Part shown: piece after piece, positions 1 through 8,489 of the stretch
How positions within the stretch are numbered: the first letter of the stretch is position 1
Layout of the letters: each line of letters begins with the position of its first letter
Source: CAVSIS01 sp963814875
GTDB taxonomy: Bacteria > Acidobacteriota > Thermoanaerobaculia > Thermoanaerobaculales > Sulfomarinibacteraceae
Direction of reading: 5' to 3'
NCBI GenBank assembly: GCA_963814875.1
Contig: CAWFFJ010000016.1
Span: 85,625 to 149,624, forward strand
Length of the DNA: 64,000 nucleotides
The notes under the pieces: model-generated
Databases searched by the model: none
The model's input: the letters and a program-made list of their open reading frames with translations, nothing else
Told to the model about the DNA's origin: nothing
Translations under genes and position numbers: made by a program

Positions 1-1740
1 CACGAGCGACTGGTCCACACCATGATTGCCGGCGCGGCTGGGATCGACCTCGCGCTGCTGGTGGTGGCGGCCGACGAGGGCGTGATGCCCCAGACCCGCG
101 AGCACCTCGAGGTGATCCGCCTCATGGGCGTCCCCGGCGGCGCGGTCGCGGTCACCAAGACCGACCTCGTCGATCAGGATATGGTCGAGCTGGCGGTCGA
201 GGAGATCCGGGAGCTGATGGCCGGAACCCCGTTCGCCGGGGTCCCGATGGTGCCGGTGTCCGCATCCACCGGCGAGGGTGTGGAGGCGCTGCGGGCCGTC
301 CTGGTTCAGCAGGCCGCACAGGTGCGACCACGCCAGATCGAAGGGCGCCCCTTCCGGCAGGCAGTCGACCGGGTCTTCACTCTGCCCGGCGCTGGAACCG
401 TCGTGACCGGGACCTCCCTGTGGGGGACCCTGCGCGTCGGCGCCGAGGTGGTCGTCCTCCCGCGCGGCGTCGTCTCGCGAGCGCGACGCCTCCACGTGCA
501 CGGCGCCGAGCGCGAGACGGTCGAGGCCGGCGAGCGCGTCGCGCTGAACCTCGCTGGGCTCTCTTGCAGCGACCTCGAGCGCGGCGACCAGGTTCTGGCG
601 CCTGGACCGTGGCGCGCCACCCGCCTGGTCACCGTGCGCCTCGAGCTGCTGCGCTCCGCGCCGCAGGCGCTCGACGAGGGCGACGAGGTCGAGGTCCACG
701 CCCTGGCCGCGCGGACGTCGGCCCGGATCGACCGCCTCTCGACCAGGCCCCTTGCGCCCGGTGAGAGCGCGGTTGCGCAGCTGTCCCTCCGCGAGCCGGC
801 GGTGCTGTTCCCGGGCGACCGCCTGGTGCTGCGGCGTCCGGCACCGGTCAACACCTTTGCCGGCGGTCTGGTGCTCGATCCCCACCTCGCCAGGGTTCGG
901 CGCCGCGACAGCGCAACACTGGCCGATCTCCCACCGGTCGAGCGCCGTGACTGGCCGCAGCTGCTCGAGGCCTGGATCGACCGCGCGGGCCTCGCCGCGG
1001 TCGCTCTCGACGAGCTGGCCGGCCGGCTCGGAGCCACTACTGATGCTGTCGAAGCGCCCCTGGGCCGGCTCGTCGAGGCGAGCTCGATCCGCGTCCTGGC
1101 CACCCAGCCGCGACGGCTGGTCGCAGCGCGCCACCTGGACGGGCTCGCCGCTGCTGCGACCGAGACCCTCGCCCGGCGCCTCGCCGGCCAAGAGGTCTCC
1201 GCAGGCATCCCGGCCCGCGACTTCGCCGCAGAGCTCCTCCCCAGGAACGCCTCCGGGCTTGCTGATCTCTATCTCGAGGAGCTGAGACAGCGTGGCGTCA
1301 TCGAGGTCGCCGACGGGCGCGTGCTGCCCCCCGGCAGTCGCCACCACATGACCGAGCTCGGCGAGGAGCTGACCCGTCAGATCGAGCGCGTATACCACGA
1401 GGCGGGACTAGAACCGCCATCGCCGCCCGAGACCGCAGCCCGGCTCGGCGCGAGACCCGCCACGGTCGAGGGCATCTGCCGCTTCCTGGTCCAGCGCGGC
1501 CACCTGGTCCGCCTCGACGGCAAGTTCCTCATCCACCGCGCCACGCTCGACGCGATTGTGCGCGGCCTGTACGAGTGGGGCGTCGAAGGCTTCGGGGTCG
1601 GGGAGTTCAAGGAGCGGTTCGGGCTCACCCGAAAGCTCGCGATCCCGATCCTCCAATGGCTCGACTCCGAGCGCGTGACGCTCAGGTCGGGGGACCGACG
1701 GAAGGTGTTGGCGCCGCGTCGGACGTCCCCCCAGGGCTGA
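1..1740 (+). CDS. selB: Selenocysteine-specific translation elongation factor SelB (5' end outside window)
   Basis: SelB is the GTPase that carries selenocysteinyl-tRNA(Sec) to UGA codons marked by a SECIS hairpin. The reading frame is open from base 1, so the gene begins upstream and the first GTPase motif (P-loop) is missing. Visible are the [11 protein letters not shown] segment of the G domain and VTKTDL, the NKxD-type guanine-specificity motif, in the first 55 residues. EF-Tu-like beta-barrel domains follow (about residues 100-290), then a long C-terminal half of winged-helix repeats that reads the SECIS RNA. The C-terminal half separates SelB from EF-Tu. The last 59 bases overlap the convergent gene at 1682-2575. 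Its presence implies that the genome also has selA, selC and selD, none of which is in the window. Identification is confident from both halves. Confidence 0.93.
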   Translation, partial: HERLVHTMIAGAAGIDLALLVVAADEGVMPQTREHLEVIRLMGVPGGAVAVTKTDLVDQDMVELAVEEIRELMAGTPFAGVPMVPVSASTGEGVEALRAVLVQQAAQVRPRQIEGRPFRQAVDRVFTLPGAGTVVTGTSLWGTLRVGAEVVVLPRGVVSRARRLHVHGAERETVEAGERVALNLAGLSCSDLERGDQVLAPGPWRATRLVTVRLELLRSAPQALDEGDEVEVHALAARTSARIDRLSTRPLAPGESAVAQLSLREPAVLFPGDRLVLRRPAPVNTFAGGLVLDPHLARVRRRDSATLADLPPVERRDWPQLLEAWIDRAGLAAVALDELAGRLGATTDAVEAPLGRLVEASSIRVLATQPRRLVAARHLDGLAAAATETLARRLAGQEVSAGIPARDFAAELLPRNASGLADLYLEELRQRGVIEVADGRVLPPGSRHHMTELGEELTRQIERVYHEAGLEPPSPPETAARLGARPATVEGICRFLVQRGHLVRLDGKFLIHRATLDAIVRGLYEWGVEGFGVGEFKERFGLTRKLAIPILQWLDSERVTLRSGDRRKVLAPRRTSPQG

Positions 1741-2575
1741 AGCCTCTATCCCGCAGGACCTTCACGTCACCCGACTTGATTGTGCTCAGGTCGAGGCCCA
1801 GGCGCGCAGTCCAAACCACCCAGGTCGCCACCGGCTGGCTACCGTTGCGACCCGGATCGAGACGCCAGGTGGCGAGGTACGCGGCGACCCACGACGTCAG
1901 CCCCCCGTCGAGCTCGAGCGGAACGAAGCGGTCGCAACGGCCCTCGGGCGTAACGTGCACCAGCAGTCGGACCCCGACCTCCGCCTGATGATGGGGAACC
2001 CGGACCTTGACTCGGCGCGGAACTGCCAGCGAGGTGAGTGTCGACGGCGCCGTCGCGGGCAGCTCTGCCAGGCGGCCCGGTGGCGCCGAGGCGAGCGGGG
2101 TGGCCGGCGCCGGGGGTGCGGACGGGTCGGGCATCTGGAGAACCTGGTCGAGAACAGTGGCCGTGCGCACCTCGGTCTCGAAACCCACCTCCAGCACGGC
2201 CCATGTGGGTTGGGCCTGCGTTCCCACCCGCGCAGGTTCGAAGCGGCTGTCCTTGAGCTCGGCGACCAGCGGCGTCACCAACCCGGGGAACGGCTGCTCG
2301 AGCACGACCGCCTCGCGGCACTGGCCGTCGACGTCGACCCACGCCGCCACGACGGCTCGTCCGGTCGCGTCGAGGCGCTCGGGGACGGTGGCCTGGAGCA
2401 GGGACGGCGGCACCTCGACACTGGAGGCAAAAGGGTTCACGGGCTCGAGAGCGACGTAGGGCAGCACGGTCGGCATCGCGATCGCCAGGCGCTGCTGCCA
2501 CGCTCGTGCACTCCGGTCCTGGGCGACCGCGGAGGCAGCGAAGCCGATCAGCATGAGAACGATCCATCGACGCAC
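1682..2575 (-). CDS. Secreted protein with two TonB-C-like domains
   Basis: A 297-residue protein with an N-terminal signal peptide (basic MRRW start, hydrophobic stretch, cleavage near AVAQ). Two segments, about residues 55-135 and 185-260, have the pattern of TonB C-terminal/energy-transducer domains: a V-x-V-x-V strand, a cysteine or charged turn (DVDGQCREAVVLEQ, TPEGRCDRFVPLE), and an F/W-x-P-A-R/L-x-P-G segment. They are joined by a Pro/Ala-rich linker. It lacks the N-terminal membrane anchor of true TonB, so it is probably a free periplasmic protein. The function is not known. The 3' end overlaps the 3' end of selB by 59 bases in convergent orientation. The assignment to the TonB-C fold is by eye and moderate. 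Confidence 0.7.
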   Translation of the reverse strand: MRRWIVLMLIGFAASAVAQDRSARAWQQRLAIAMPTVLPYVALEPVNPFASSVEVPPSLLQATVPERLDATGRAVVAAWVDVDGQCREAVVLEQPFPGLVTPLVAELKDSRFEPARVGTQAQPTWAVLEVGFETEVRTATVLDQVLQMPDPSAPPAPATPLASAPPGRLAELPATAPSTLTSLAVPRRVKVRVPHHQAEVGVRLLVHVTPEGRCDRFVPLELDGGLTSWVAAYLATWRLDPGRNGSQPVATWVVWTARLGLDLSTIKSGDVKVLRDRGFSPGGTSDAAPTPSVGPPT

Positions 2576-2791
2576 GGCGGCATGCTATCACGCGGCTCGG
2601 AAGCTCCCGCCTCACTCGCAGGGCATGGTCCGCATCGGGCGGTCTCACCGCTGAACGAGGCGAGCCTCGGCAGATGCCGGGACTGGCGCAGCGAATCCAA
2701 AGCAGCGCGTCCCGCAGAGCCCCAGGAAAGCAGCGAGGTGTGTCGGGTGCTGCCGAGGAACTCCACGGTACGCGCTGCTAGACTGTCGCGG

Positions 2792-3868
2792 ATGCCGCAG
2801 CGCGTCGTCGCCGTCTTTATCTCGCCCCACGGGTTCGGCCACGCCGCGCGCGCGTCGGCGGTCATCGACGCCATGGCCGAGCGCGAGCCGACACTCCGGT
2901 TCGAGATCTTCACCACCGTGCCGGCGTGGTTCTTCGCCGATTCGCTGCGCGCGCACTGGCGACGCCACGACGAGATCACCGACCTCGGTCTGGTGCAGCG
3001 TTCGGCGATGGACGAGAACCTGGTCGCGACCGCGCAGCGGCTGCGCGATTTCATTCCGCCGCCCGAAGATCAGGTCGCGCGTCTGGCGCGTCGCGTCACC
3101 GAGCTTGGCTGTGCTGCGGTGGTCTGCGACATTTCGCCGCTCGGCATTGCGGTCGCGTCGCGGGCCGGGCTGCCCTCGGTCCTGATCGAGAACTTCACCT
3201 GGGATCTGATCTACGCCGCCTACGGACCGCCCCTCGACGCCTTCGTCGAGCCGGCTCGGCAGAGCCTCGGCAGCATCGACCTGCACCTCCAGACCGATCC
3301 GGTGTGCCGGCCGACCGCCGCCGCCTTTCGAGTGGCGCCGGTGAGCCGCCCCGCCCAGTCCTCTCCGGCCACCGTCCGACGGCGCCTGGGGATCCCCGAG
3401 GGTGCCTCGCTCGTCCTGCTCACGATGGGCGGAGTGGGCTGGACGTACACCACCCTCGAGCCGCTCGAGTCCCGTCACGACGCGTGGTTCGTGGTCCCCG
3501 GAGGCAGCCGGGACCTAGCCCGGCGCGGACGCCTCGTCAGTCTGCCCCAGCGCTCCGGCTTCCACCACCCGGACCTCGTCGCCGCCGCCGACGTGGTGGT
3601 CGGCAAGCTCGGCTACTCGACGGTCGCGGAGGTCGTCCACGCGGGAAGTGCGTTCCTCTACCTGCCGCGCGCTCGGTTTCCGGAGTCCCCGTTCCTCGAG
3701 GCCTTCGTCCGCGCTCACGTCGCGTCGGCGGCGACTGATCCCGAGGCGCTCGGCGACGGACAGTGGCTGGATCAGCTCGGGCCCCTGCTCGCCGCACCCC
3801 GCGCAGCCGTGGTGCCGGACAACGGCCGCATCGCGGCCGCCACGCACATCCTCGACCTGCTCTCCTGA
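2792..3868 (+). CDS. GT-B fold glycosyltransferase-like protein
   Basis: A 358-residue protein opening with the phrase SPHGFGHAARA, the glycine-rich nucleotide-sugar transferase start seen in MurG-type, family 28 and L-arabinokinase N-terminal proteins. The C-terminal half has a second Rossmann half with LTMGGVGW, a ligand region VPGGSRDL, and the acceptor/donor loop KLGYSTVAEVVHAGSAFLYLPR, which matches the conserved GxGxSTxxE segment of family 28. The open frame extends far upstream, but the ATG at 2792 begins the conserved domain. A TAGACT hexamer at 2779-2784 lies seven bases before the ATG and no Shine-Dalgarno is visible, suggesting a leaderless transcript. Donor and acceptor cannot be told from the sequence. 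A palindromic repeat element follows the stop codon. Confidence 0.8.
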   Translation: MPQRVVAVFISPHGFGHAARASAVIDAMAEREPTLRFEIFTTVPAWFFADSLRAHWRRHDEITDLGLVQRSAMDENLVATAQRLRDFIPPPEDQVARLARRVTELGCAAVVCDISPLGIAVASRAGLPSVLIENFTWDLIYAAYGPPLDAFVEPARQSLGSIDLHLQTDPVCRPTAAAFRVAPVSRPAQSSPATVRRRLGIPEGASLVLLTMGGVGWTYTTLEPLESRHDAWFVVPGGSRDLARRGRLVSLPQRSGFHHPDLVAAADVVVGKLGYSTVAEVVHAGSAFLYLPRARFPESPFLEAFVRAHVASAATDPEALGDGQWLDQLGPLLAAPRAAVVPDNGRIAAATHILDLLS

Positions 3869-3877
3869 AAGGCCCTC

Positions 3878-4094
3878 GCCTGCATGTCTCACCAGGTGGC
3901 GAAGCGAGGGACGAGAGAGGCCGTGAGGTGTGGTGATTTCGCAGGACGAGCGAGTGAGGCGTAGCCCAGCTACGTCGATCGAGCGAGTTCAAGAAAGCGC
4001 CGCGGATAGGGACCCATTGCGGGACACTCGTCGTCCCGCAATGGGCAACGGTCTCTCTCGGTCCGTAGCCGTCAGCCTGGTGAGATATGCAGGC
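3878..4094. repeat. R-family palindromic element, copy 1 (217 bp)
   Basis: The ends are near-perfect inverted repeats: GCCTGCATGTCTCACCAGG at 3878-3896 matches the reverse complement of 4076-4094 at 18 of 19 positions. A central hairpin CGTAGC-CCA-GCTACG lies at 3960-3974. This copy also carries a second perfect hairpin with 13-bp arms at 4013-4045 (CCCATTGCGGGAC and its complement), absent from the other two copies and accounting for the extra length. It occupies nearly all of the gap between the genes at 2792-3868 and 4113-4964. The related copies are at 11646-11822 and 49102-49280. Confidence 0.8.
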
Positions 4095-4112
4095 CAAGGC
4101 TATAGTCGCGTG

Positions 4113-4964
4113 ATGACGCCCCCGCAAGAGCGAACGCTCGACCTTGTCGACCGGCACATGGCCGCACTGGAGTGGGGTCCGCCTTCGGGCCTCCCCACTC
4201 TCGCGCTGCATGGGTGGCTCGACAACGCCGCCTCCTTCGCCCGGCTCGCACCAATGCTGGCCGGCCTCCACCTGGTCGCCCCCGACCTCAGCGGCCACGG
4301 CCGCTCCGACCACCACCCCCTCGGATGCGCCCACCACTTCGTCGACTGGGTCGGGGAGGTCCTGTCCGTCGCCGACACCCTCGGGTGGCACCGCTTCCGG
4401 GTCGTCGGCCACTCCATGGGCGCCGGCATCGCCACCCTGCTCGCCGCGACCGCGCCCGAACGGATCGCGCGCGTCGCGCTCCTCGAGGGCTTCGGACCCC
4501 TGTCCGCGCCCCCGGAAGGTGTCGCCGAGCGCCTCGCCCGAGCCCTGGCCGACGAGAAGCGGGTGGCCGCTGCGTCACGCCGGGTGTTTGCCGGTCTCGA
4601 GGAAGCGGTCGAGGCCCGGCGTCGCGGAACCGACCTCGATTTTGACGCCGCCCGCCTACTCGTCGAGCGCGGGGTCGAGCCCGCCGAGGGCGGGGTCCGC
4701 TTCCGCCACGACCCGAGGCTCAAGGCCCGCTCACGCGTGCGGCTCACAGAGTCCCAGGTGCTTGCCTTCCTGGCAGCGATCGAGTGCCCGGTGCTCGCCG
4801 TGCGTGCGCGGAGCGGGTGGCCGTTTCCAGCCGAGCTGGTCCAGGCTCGGGTGAAGGCGGTGCGGCGAGTGGAGCTGGTCGAGGTCGACGGCGGACACCA
4901 CGTCCACCTCACCCACCCGGAGAGGGTTGCAGCCCTGCTCGAGCGCTTTCTCGCCGACGGTTGA
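4113..4964 (+). CDS. Alpha/beta hydrolase
   Basis: A 283-residue alpha/beta hydrolase. The HGWLDNAASF oxyanion-loop motif is near residue 30, the nucleophile elbow GHSMGAG near residue 100, and the catalytic His in DGGHHVHLTHPE near residue 265. It most resembles the MhpC/haloperoxidase-like subgroup that includes serine hydrolase-like proteins (SERHL). The substrate is unknown. The frame is open further upstream through the R-family repeat, but homology starts at the ATG at 4113. TATAGT at 4101-4106 ends six bases before that ATG and no ribosome-binding site is seen, so translation may be leaderless. Confidence 0.85.
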   Translation: MTPPQERTLDLVDRHMAALEWGPPSGLPTLALHGWLDNAASFARLAPMLAGLHLVAPDLSGHGRSDHHPLGCAHHFVDWVGEVLSVADTLGWHRFRVVGHSMGAGIATLLAATAPERIARVALLEGFGPLSAPPEGVAERLARALADEKRVAAASRRVFAGLEEAVEARRRGTDLDFDAARLLVERGVEPAEGGVRFRHDPRLKARSRVRLTESQVLAFLAAIECPVLAVRARSGWPFPAELVQARVKAVRRVELVEVDGGHHVHLTHPERVAALLERFLADG

Positions 4965-5004
4965 CGCGAGTCCCGATCGCTACCCACCGCTGATCGGCCC
5001 TTCG

Positions 5005-5038
5005 AAAAACAGAGCGACCCCGGGGTCGGCCCGGGGTC
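5005..5038 (-). terminator. Probable terminator of hsp20
   Basis: On the minus strand an 8-bp GC-rich stem (GACCCCGG/CCGGGGTC, 5016-5038, 7-nt loop) is followed after six bases by a GTTTTT tract (5005-5010). It begins 27 bases after the hsp20 stop codon. The stem-to-tract gap is longer than ideal. Confidence 0.6.
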
Positions 5039-5065
5039 ATTGTCATTCGCCTGCGTGGTGGCGCG

Positions 5066-5527
5066 CTACACGCTCTGGATGTCGACCTTGATCGAGCGGG
5101 GCTTGGCCTCTTCGCGCTTCGGCACGGTCAGCGTCAACACCCCGTTGCCGGCCGTGGCGACGATGTCCTCGCCGCGGAATGAGGGCGGCAGCCGGAACGT
5201 ACGCTCAAAGCTGCCATAGGCCCGCTCGACGCGGTGGTACGTCTCACCCTCGACCGCCTGCTCGAAGCTGCGCTCGCCGCTGATCGAGAGGATGTTGTTC
5301 TCGACCGAGACCTGGACGTTCTTCGGATCGATCCCGGGGAGCTCGAACGCCAGCACCAGGTTGTCCTTGGTCTCTCGAATGTCGACCGCCGGCGTCCAAG
5401 CGGCGGAGATCGAGCCTTCGTCGGTGAGACGACCGCTGCGACTCGCAATCCGGTCGAACAGTTGGTTCATGCGATCGTTCATCGAAGCAACCTCACGCTG
5501 CGGATCCCAATGTGTCATTCCGTTCAT
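5066..5527 (-). CDS. Small heat-shock protein, Hsp20 family
   Basis: A 153-residue alpha-crystallin-type holdase that binds unfolding proteins without ATP. The alpha-crystallin domain spans about residues 45-145. It begins WTPAVDIRETKDNLVL and includes ELPGIDPKNVQVSVENNILSI and the conserved GVLTLTVPK near the end, followed by a short IKV-type C-terminal tail. The first ATG (5525-5527) is supported by GGAGGT seven bases upstream on the minus strand; a second ATG three codons later is less likely. The gene is alone, behind a near-consensus promoter that overlaps a HAIR-like inverted repeat, and is followed by a hairpin terminator. Confidence 0.95.
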   Translation of the reverse strand: MNGMTHWDPQREVASMNDRMNQLFDRIASRSGRLTDEGSISAAWTPAVDIRETKDNLVLAFELPGIDPKNVQVSVENNILSISGERSFEQAVEGETYHRVERAYGSFERTFRLPPSFRGEDIVATAGNGVLTLTVPKREEAKPRSIKVDIQSV

Positions 5528-5577
5528 GATGTACCTCCATGGAGTTGTCAGTGGAGCCCCTACGACTCCTAGGGCTC

Positions 5578-5607
5578 AATATAGAACATGAGTCTTGTAT
5601 TGTCAAG
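5578..5607 (-). promoter_or_regulatory. Sigma-70 promoter of hsp20 with HAIR-like operator
   Basis: Reading leftward, TTGACA (5601-5606) and TATATT (5578-5583) are separated by exactly 17 bases, a near-perfect vegetative promoter, and it lies in a locally AT-rich stretch unlike the rest of the window. On the plus strand CATGAGT-N7-TGTCAAG (5587-5607) matches the HspR-binding HAIR consensus CTTGAGT-N7-ACTCAAG at 11 of 14 positions and covers the spacer and -35. A perfect CTTGAGT half-site lies at 5631-5637. HspR-type repression is inferred; no hspR gene is in the window. Confidence 0.7.
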
Positions 5608-5859
5608 TCGTAACATAATGAAAAATAAAACTTGAGTTATACACGCTAAGATATTTCCTGTTCAGTGACCGGGCGCTGTTCGAACAGGTCCGCTCCCCAC
5701 CCACGGCGCGAGCATCACGCGCCCAATGCTATGATGTTGGATCGGTGTCGGTTGATGGGCGCGGCACCCGCAACCAGCCGGAGCCGGGTCCGTACCACAA
5801 CTGGACGAGGAGAGAATCCGAGTGCACACCCTGCGTCACTCCCACCGACGCCCCGGACC

Positions 5860-6636
5860 GTGAGTTTGATCGGAGCGATCCGGGCAGCGATGCAGCGCTT
5901 CACCGGCCGCAAGGTCGACGGCGCTCGCGACGACGAGGGCAAGCCCAGTCGGCAGGTCCTGGTCATCGCGCGCGACGCCGCGCTCACCCAGCGACTTGCC
6001 GATCTCGTTCGCGAGCGCGGGCTCGATCCGCTTGTCGTCACCAGCGCCCGGTTCGGTCTCGAGCAGGCCCAGCGGACCGAGTTTCCACTCGTCGTTGTCG
6101 ATGCTCCTTTCCCCGACCTCGAGGTCGCGGAGTTTGTCCGCGAGCTCCGCTCACCGAGGCGCTCCCGGCGGCAGGGCTCACTGCTGGTGCTGACCGCTCC
6201 GGATCTTCGCGGCGAGATCCAAAAGACCCTCGGAAGCAGCGCCACGACCGTGCTCGTGCGCCACGCTCCGGACGAGCTCCTTCGGCCCGTGATGGAACGC
6301 CTGCTGTCGGTGGCTCCGCGCAAGCGTCCATCAGGCCCGGTCATCGCCCGGATTGTGCCCGAAGTCAACTCGAGCCCGCTGGCCTGTCCGGTCGTCAACA
6401 TTTCGGCGACCGGTGTCCTGGTGATCACCCAACACCTGCTGCCGATCGGAACCCGATGCCAGGTCGAGCTCACCTCGGACGCCTCGGACGAGTCTCTGAT
6501 CGCCAGCGGTTGGGTGGTACGGCATCAGCCGTCGCGGTCCGGCACGGACCCTTTCCACGATCGGATGGCGGTCCGGTTCCTGGACGGCGGCAGTCCGGGG
6601 CGGGATCGGCTGGTCCGCTTTCTCGCGGCAGTCTAG
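5860..6636 (+). CDS. PilZ-domain protein with receiver-like N-terminal domain
   Basis: About 258 residues. The first half has the alternating pattern of a response-regulator receiver (RQVLVIARDAALTQRLADLV near residue 28, then FPLVVVDAPFPDLE), but the acidic cluster and phosphorylatable Asp context are not clearly kept, so it may be degenerate. The second half (about 155-255) is a PilZ domain of the type that binds cyclic di-GMP, with VNISATGVLV matching the D/NxSxxG motif; the upstream RxxxR arginines are not clear. The start is uncertain. GTG at 5860 overlaps the stop of a 13-codon reading frame; ATG at 5890 is an alternative; the frame upstream of 5860 looks non-coding. TATGAT at 5730-5735 could be a -10 box. 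The 3' end overlaps the convergent DUF362 gene by four bases. Confidence 0.7.
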   Translation: MSLIGAIRAAMQRFTGRKVDGARDDEGKPSRQVLVIARDAALTQRLADLVRERGLDPLVVTSARFGLEQAQRTEFPLVVVDAPFPDLEVAEFVRELRSPRRSRRQGSLLVLTAPDLRGEIQKTLGSSATTVLVRHAPDELLRPVMERLLSVAPRKRPSGPVIARIVPEVNSSPLACPVVNISATGVLVITQHLLPIGTRCQVELTSDASDESLIASGWVVRHQPSRSGTDPFHDRMAVRFLDGGSPGRDRLVRFLAAV

Positions 6637-7520
6637 ATCAGGCTCCCCTCGCTGCGGCCGAGTCGGACGAGGTGGATCCGCTCGGTTGACGCATTCCCGA
6701 GCCCGTAGCGACGCTCCGCGGCGAGGATGTGGGTGAGCGGCGGGCTGATCGGCCGGTCCTCCCCGAAGTGCTCCTTGCGCCTGGCCTGCATGATGCGCGC
6801 TCCGGTGGCGTCTACGGCCACCGGGTCGATGCCGACCACCAGCCCCGCGTAAGGCCAGGTGAACTCGCGCGCGAAGGCGTGAGGTCCGACGCCGTGGAAC
6901 AGCGGTTGCAGCATGACCAGGACGTTGAGGCGGGTCTTGCCTTCCACCTCGGGCAGGCGCCAGATGGCGCCGAGGCTCTCGCAGCCGTTGTCGTGATAGT
7001 CCGCCGGACGGGGGACGAACATGATGTAGTTCTTCAGGCAGGTACCGAGACCGGCCCAGTAGTGGATGCGCGACGGCCGCGCGTTGATGAGCGCCGTTGC
7101 CTGCTGAAACACGGGGTTGGTCCGGATTCCGTGATCGTCAACCGAGACGCTCGCGTCCGCCACCCCGACCTCGCGCACACGCTGAACGATCGCGTGCTCG
7201 AGTGCGGGAGGCGTCGGCAGGTTGCGCCACACGTTGGTCTTGACCCCGACGACGTCGTCGGGCCGCACCAGGCGGCTCCAGGCGCGGCTCGGCTCGCGCT
7301 CGTCGAGCAGGGCCATGACCGCGTCGTCGAGCATCCGCGCGAGGATTTTCGCGTCGATGGCGCCGTCCGAACCCAAGACCGCGGGGTCCCGAACCAGCAC
7401 CACCCTGCTCGTCCCGTCGACCGCCGCGGCGGCCGCCTCCGGCAGGCCGAGCAGGCCCGCCATCGCGGCGCCGGATCCGGTGCGAAGAAAGTCGCGTCGG
7501 GTCAGGCCGTCGTCGCTCAT
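6633..7520 (-). CDS. Tat-exported DUF362 family protein
   Basis: A 295-residue protein. LTRRDFLRTGSGAAMAGLLG at the N-terminus is a twin-arginine signal, so it is probably exported folded, with or without a cofactor. The remainder matches DUF362: VVGVKTNVWRNL, a central VDDHGIRTNPVF segment, and the end segment VVGIDPVAVDATGARIMQ, which is the family hallmark. The start at 7520 has AGGAGG upstream, and the ATG overlaps the stop of the preceding gene (ATGA), so the two are translationally coupled. Some family members pair with ferredoxin domains, but none is fused here. The function is unknown. Confidence 0.85.
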   Translation of the reverse strand: MSDDGLTRRDFLRTGSGAAMAGLLGLPEAAAAAVDGTSRVVLVRDPAVLGSDGAIDAKILARMLDDAVMALLDEREPSRAWSRLVRPDDVVGVKTNVWRNLPTPPALEHAIVQRVREVGVADASVSVDDHGIRTNPVFQQATALINARPSRIHYWAGLGTCLKNYIMFVPRPADYHDNGCESLGAIWRLPEVEGKTRLNVLVMLQPLFHGVGPHAFAREFTWPYAGLVVGIDPVAVDATGARIMQARRKEHFGEDRPISPPLTHILAAERRYGLGNASTERIHLVRLGRSEGSLI

Positions 7521-8440
7521 CTCGAACCTCCTGCCGGCGGGGCCGTCTCCGCCACCAGCTCGGCCGCGACCGCAGGCGCCGTCGCCGCCGCCACCAGGAC
7601 GAGACGCCTCTCGTCGGACCGGACCGCCCACCAGGTCCCGTCCTCGGCGGCCGCCGGTCCGCCCTCCTGCGCCCGCGGCGGCAGCCTGGCGACCACGGCA
7701 TCCCGAGCGGCTGCCGCGCGGTCAGGTATCGGATAGTCCACCAGTACCAGCACGGCGTCGCCCGAAGGACGGTGGTAGTGCGCGAGACCGACGGCGGCGT
7801 CACGGCCCAGGCCAAGGAGGTCATCGCCAGCGAGCGGCACCTCCGCGCTGAGCAGCACGCTGCCGCGCACAAACCGCACGCTGGCTTCGTCGCGGCCCGG
7901 CACCGGAAGAGCCGTGACCAGCTCCGGCGTCGCGCCCGCCTCGGCGATCCCCGCCAGGGCGTTGCGGGCGACGGCGACCAGCAGCTCGCTGTCGGCTGCT
8001 CCCGAATCGGCCCACAGCGAGAGCAGGAACGCCCCCTTGCGGGCGGACAGCCAGCCCGGCCGCAGGCGACCCTCGTCCCCGACCTCGACCGGTTGACCGT
8101 CCGCGTCGTGTCGAAACGCGCCCCAGGCATCCTCCGGCGACCCGAGTCGGAAGACGTCGAGCACCAGCTCGCCCCGACCGTCCGGCGCCACCCAGCGCCG
8201 CGACAGGCAGCCGGTCATACCGTAGGCGAGGTAGACCTCGGCGTGACCGTCGATGTAGCCGTAGATGGACTCCGGGTCGTACAGCCCGTCGTCTTCGGGG
8301 TTCGCCGCCCAACCGCCGACCTCGGCGGGCAGCCCGGCGCGGATCGTCTGGAGCGTGTTGGAGGCTGTGGCCGGCCGACGCGCGCAGGCTGCGGCGCCAA
8401 GCAGCAGGACCGCGAGCAGGACGATTGTGGGGCCGCGCAT
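7517..8440 (-). CDS. Putative lipoprotein (DUF6599-like)
   Basis: A 307-residue protein with a lipoprotein signal (hydrophobic run ending LLLGAAAC, lipobox Cys about residue 18). The ATG at 8440 is chosen because GGAGGTG sits just upstream and the signal peptide starts there; the frame is open for 22 more codons. Near residue 50 it has DDGLYDPESIYGYIDGHAEVYLAYG, followed by a beta-rich domain with R..VLDVFRLGSPEDAWGAF. From memory this pattern corresponds to DUF6599, a family that accompanies DUF362 proteins. It overlaps the DUF362 gene by four bases, which supports a shared envelope role. The biochemical role is unknown. Confidence 0.65.
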   Translation of the reverse strand: MRGPTIVLLAVLLLGAAACARRPATASNTLQTIRAGLPAEVGGWAANPEDDGLYDPESIYGYIDGHAEVYLAYGMTGCLSRRWVAPDGRGELVLDVFRLGSPEDAWGAFRHDADGQPVEVGDEGRLRPGWLSARKGAFLLSLWADSGAADSELLVAVARNALAGIAEAGATPELVTALPVPGRDEASVRFVRGSVLLSAEVPLAGDDLLGLGRDAAVGLAHYHRPSGDAVLVLVDYPIPDRAAAARDAVVARLPPRAQEGGPAAAEDGTWWAVRSDERRLVLVAAATAPAVAAELVAETAPPAGGSR

Positions 8441-8489
8441 GGCCACCTCCCGGAATGTGACCATGGTAGCCTGCCCCGCTCCGATCGCC

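Noticed and set aside
1955..2791. 279 codons of open frame upstream of the glycosyltransferase ATG
   Set aside because: They overlap the opposite-strand secreted protein gene and lack likeness to any protein; homology begins at 2792.
5676..5687. LexA-like palindrome CTGTTCGAACAG upstream of the PilZ gene
   Set aside because: A perfect 12-mer, but the LexA consensus of this lineage is unknown and no promoter is clearly positioned on it.
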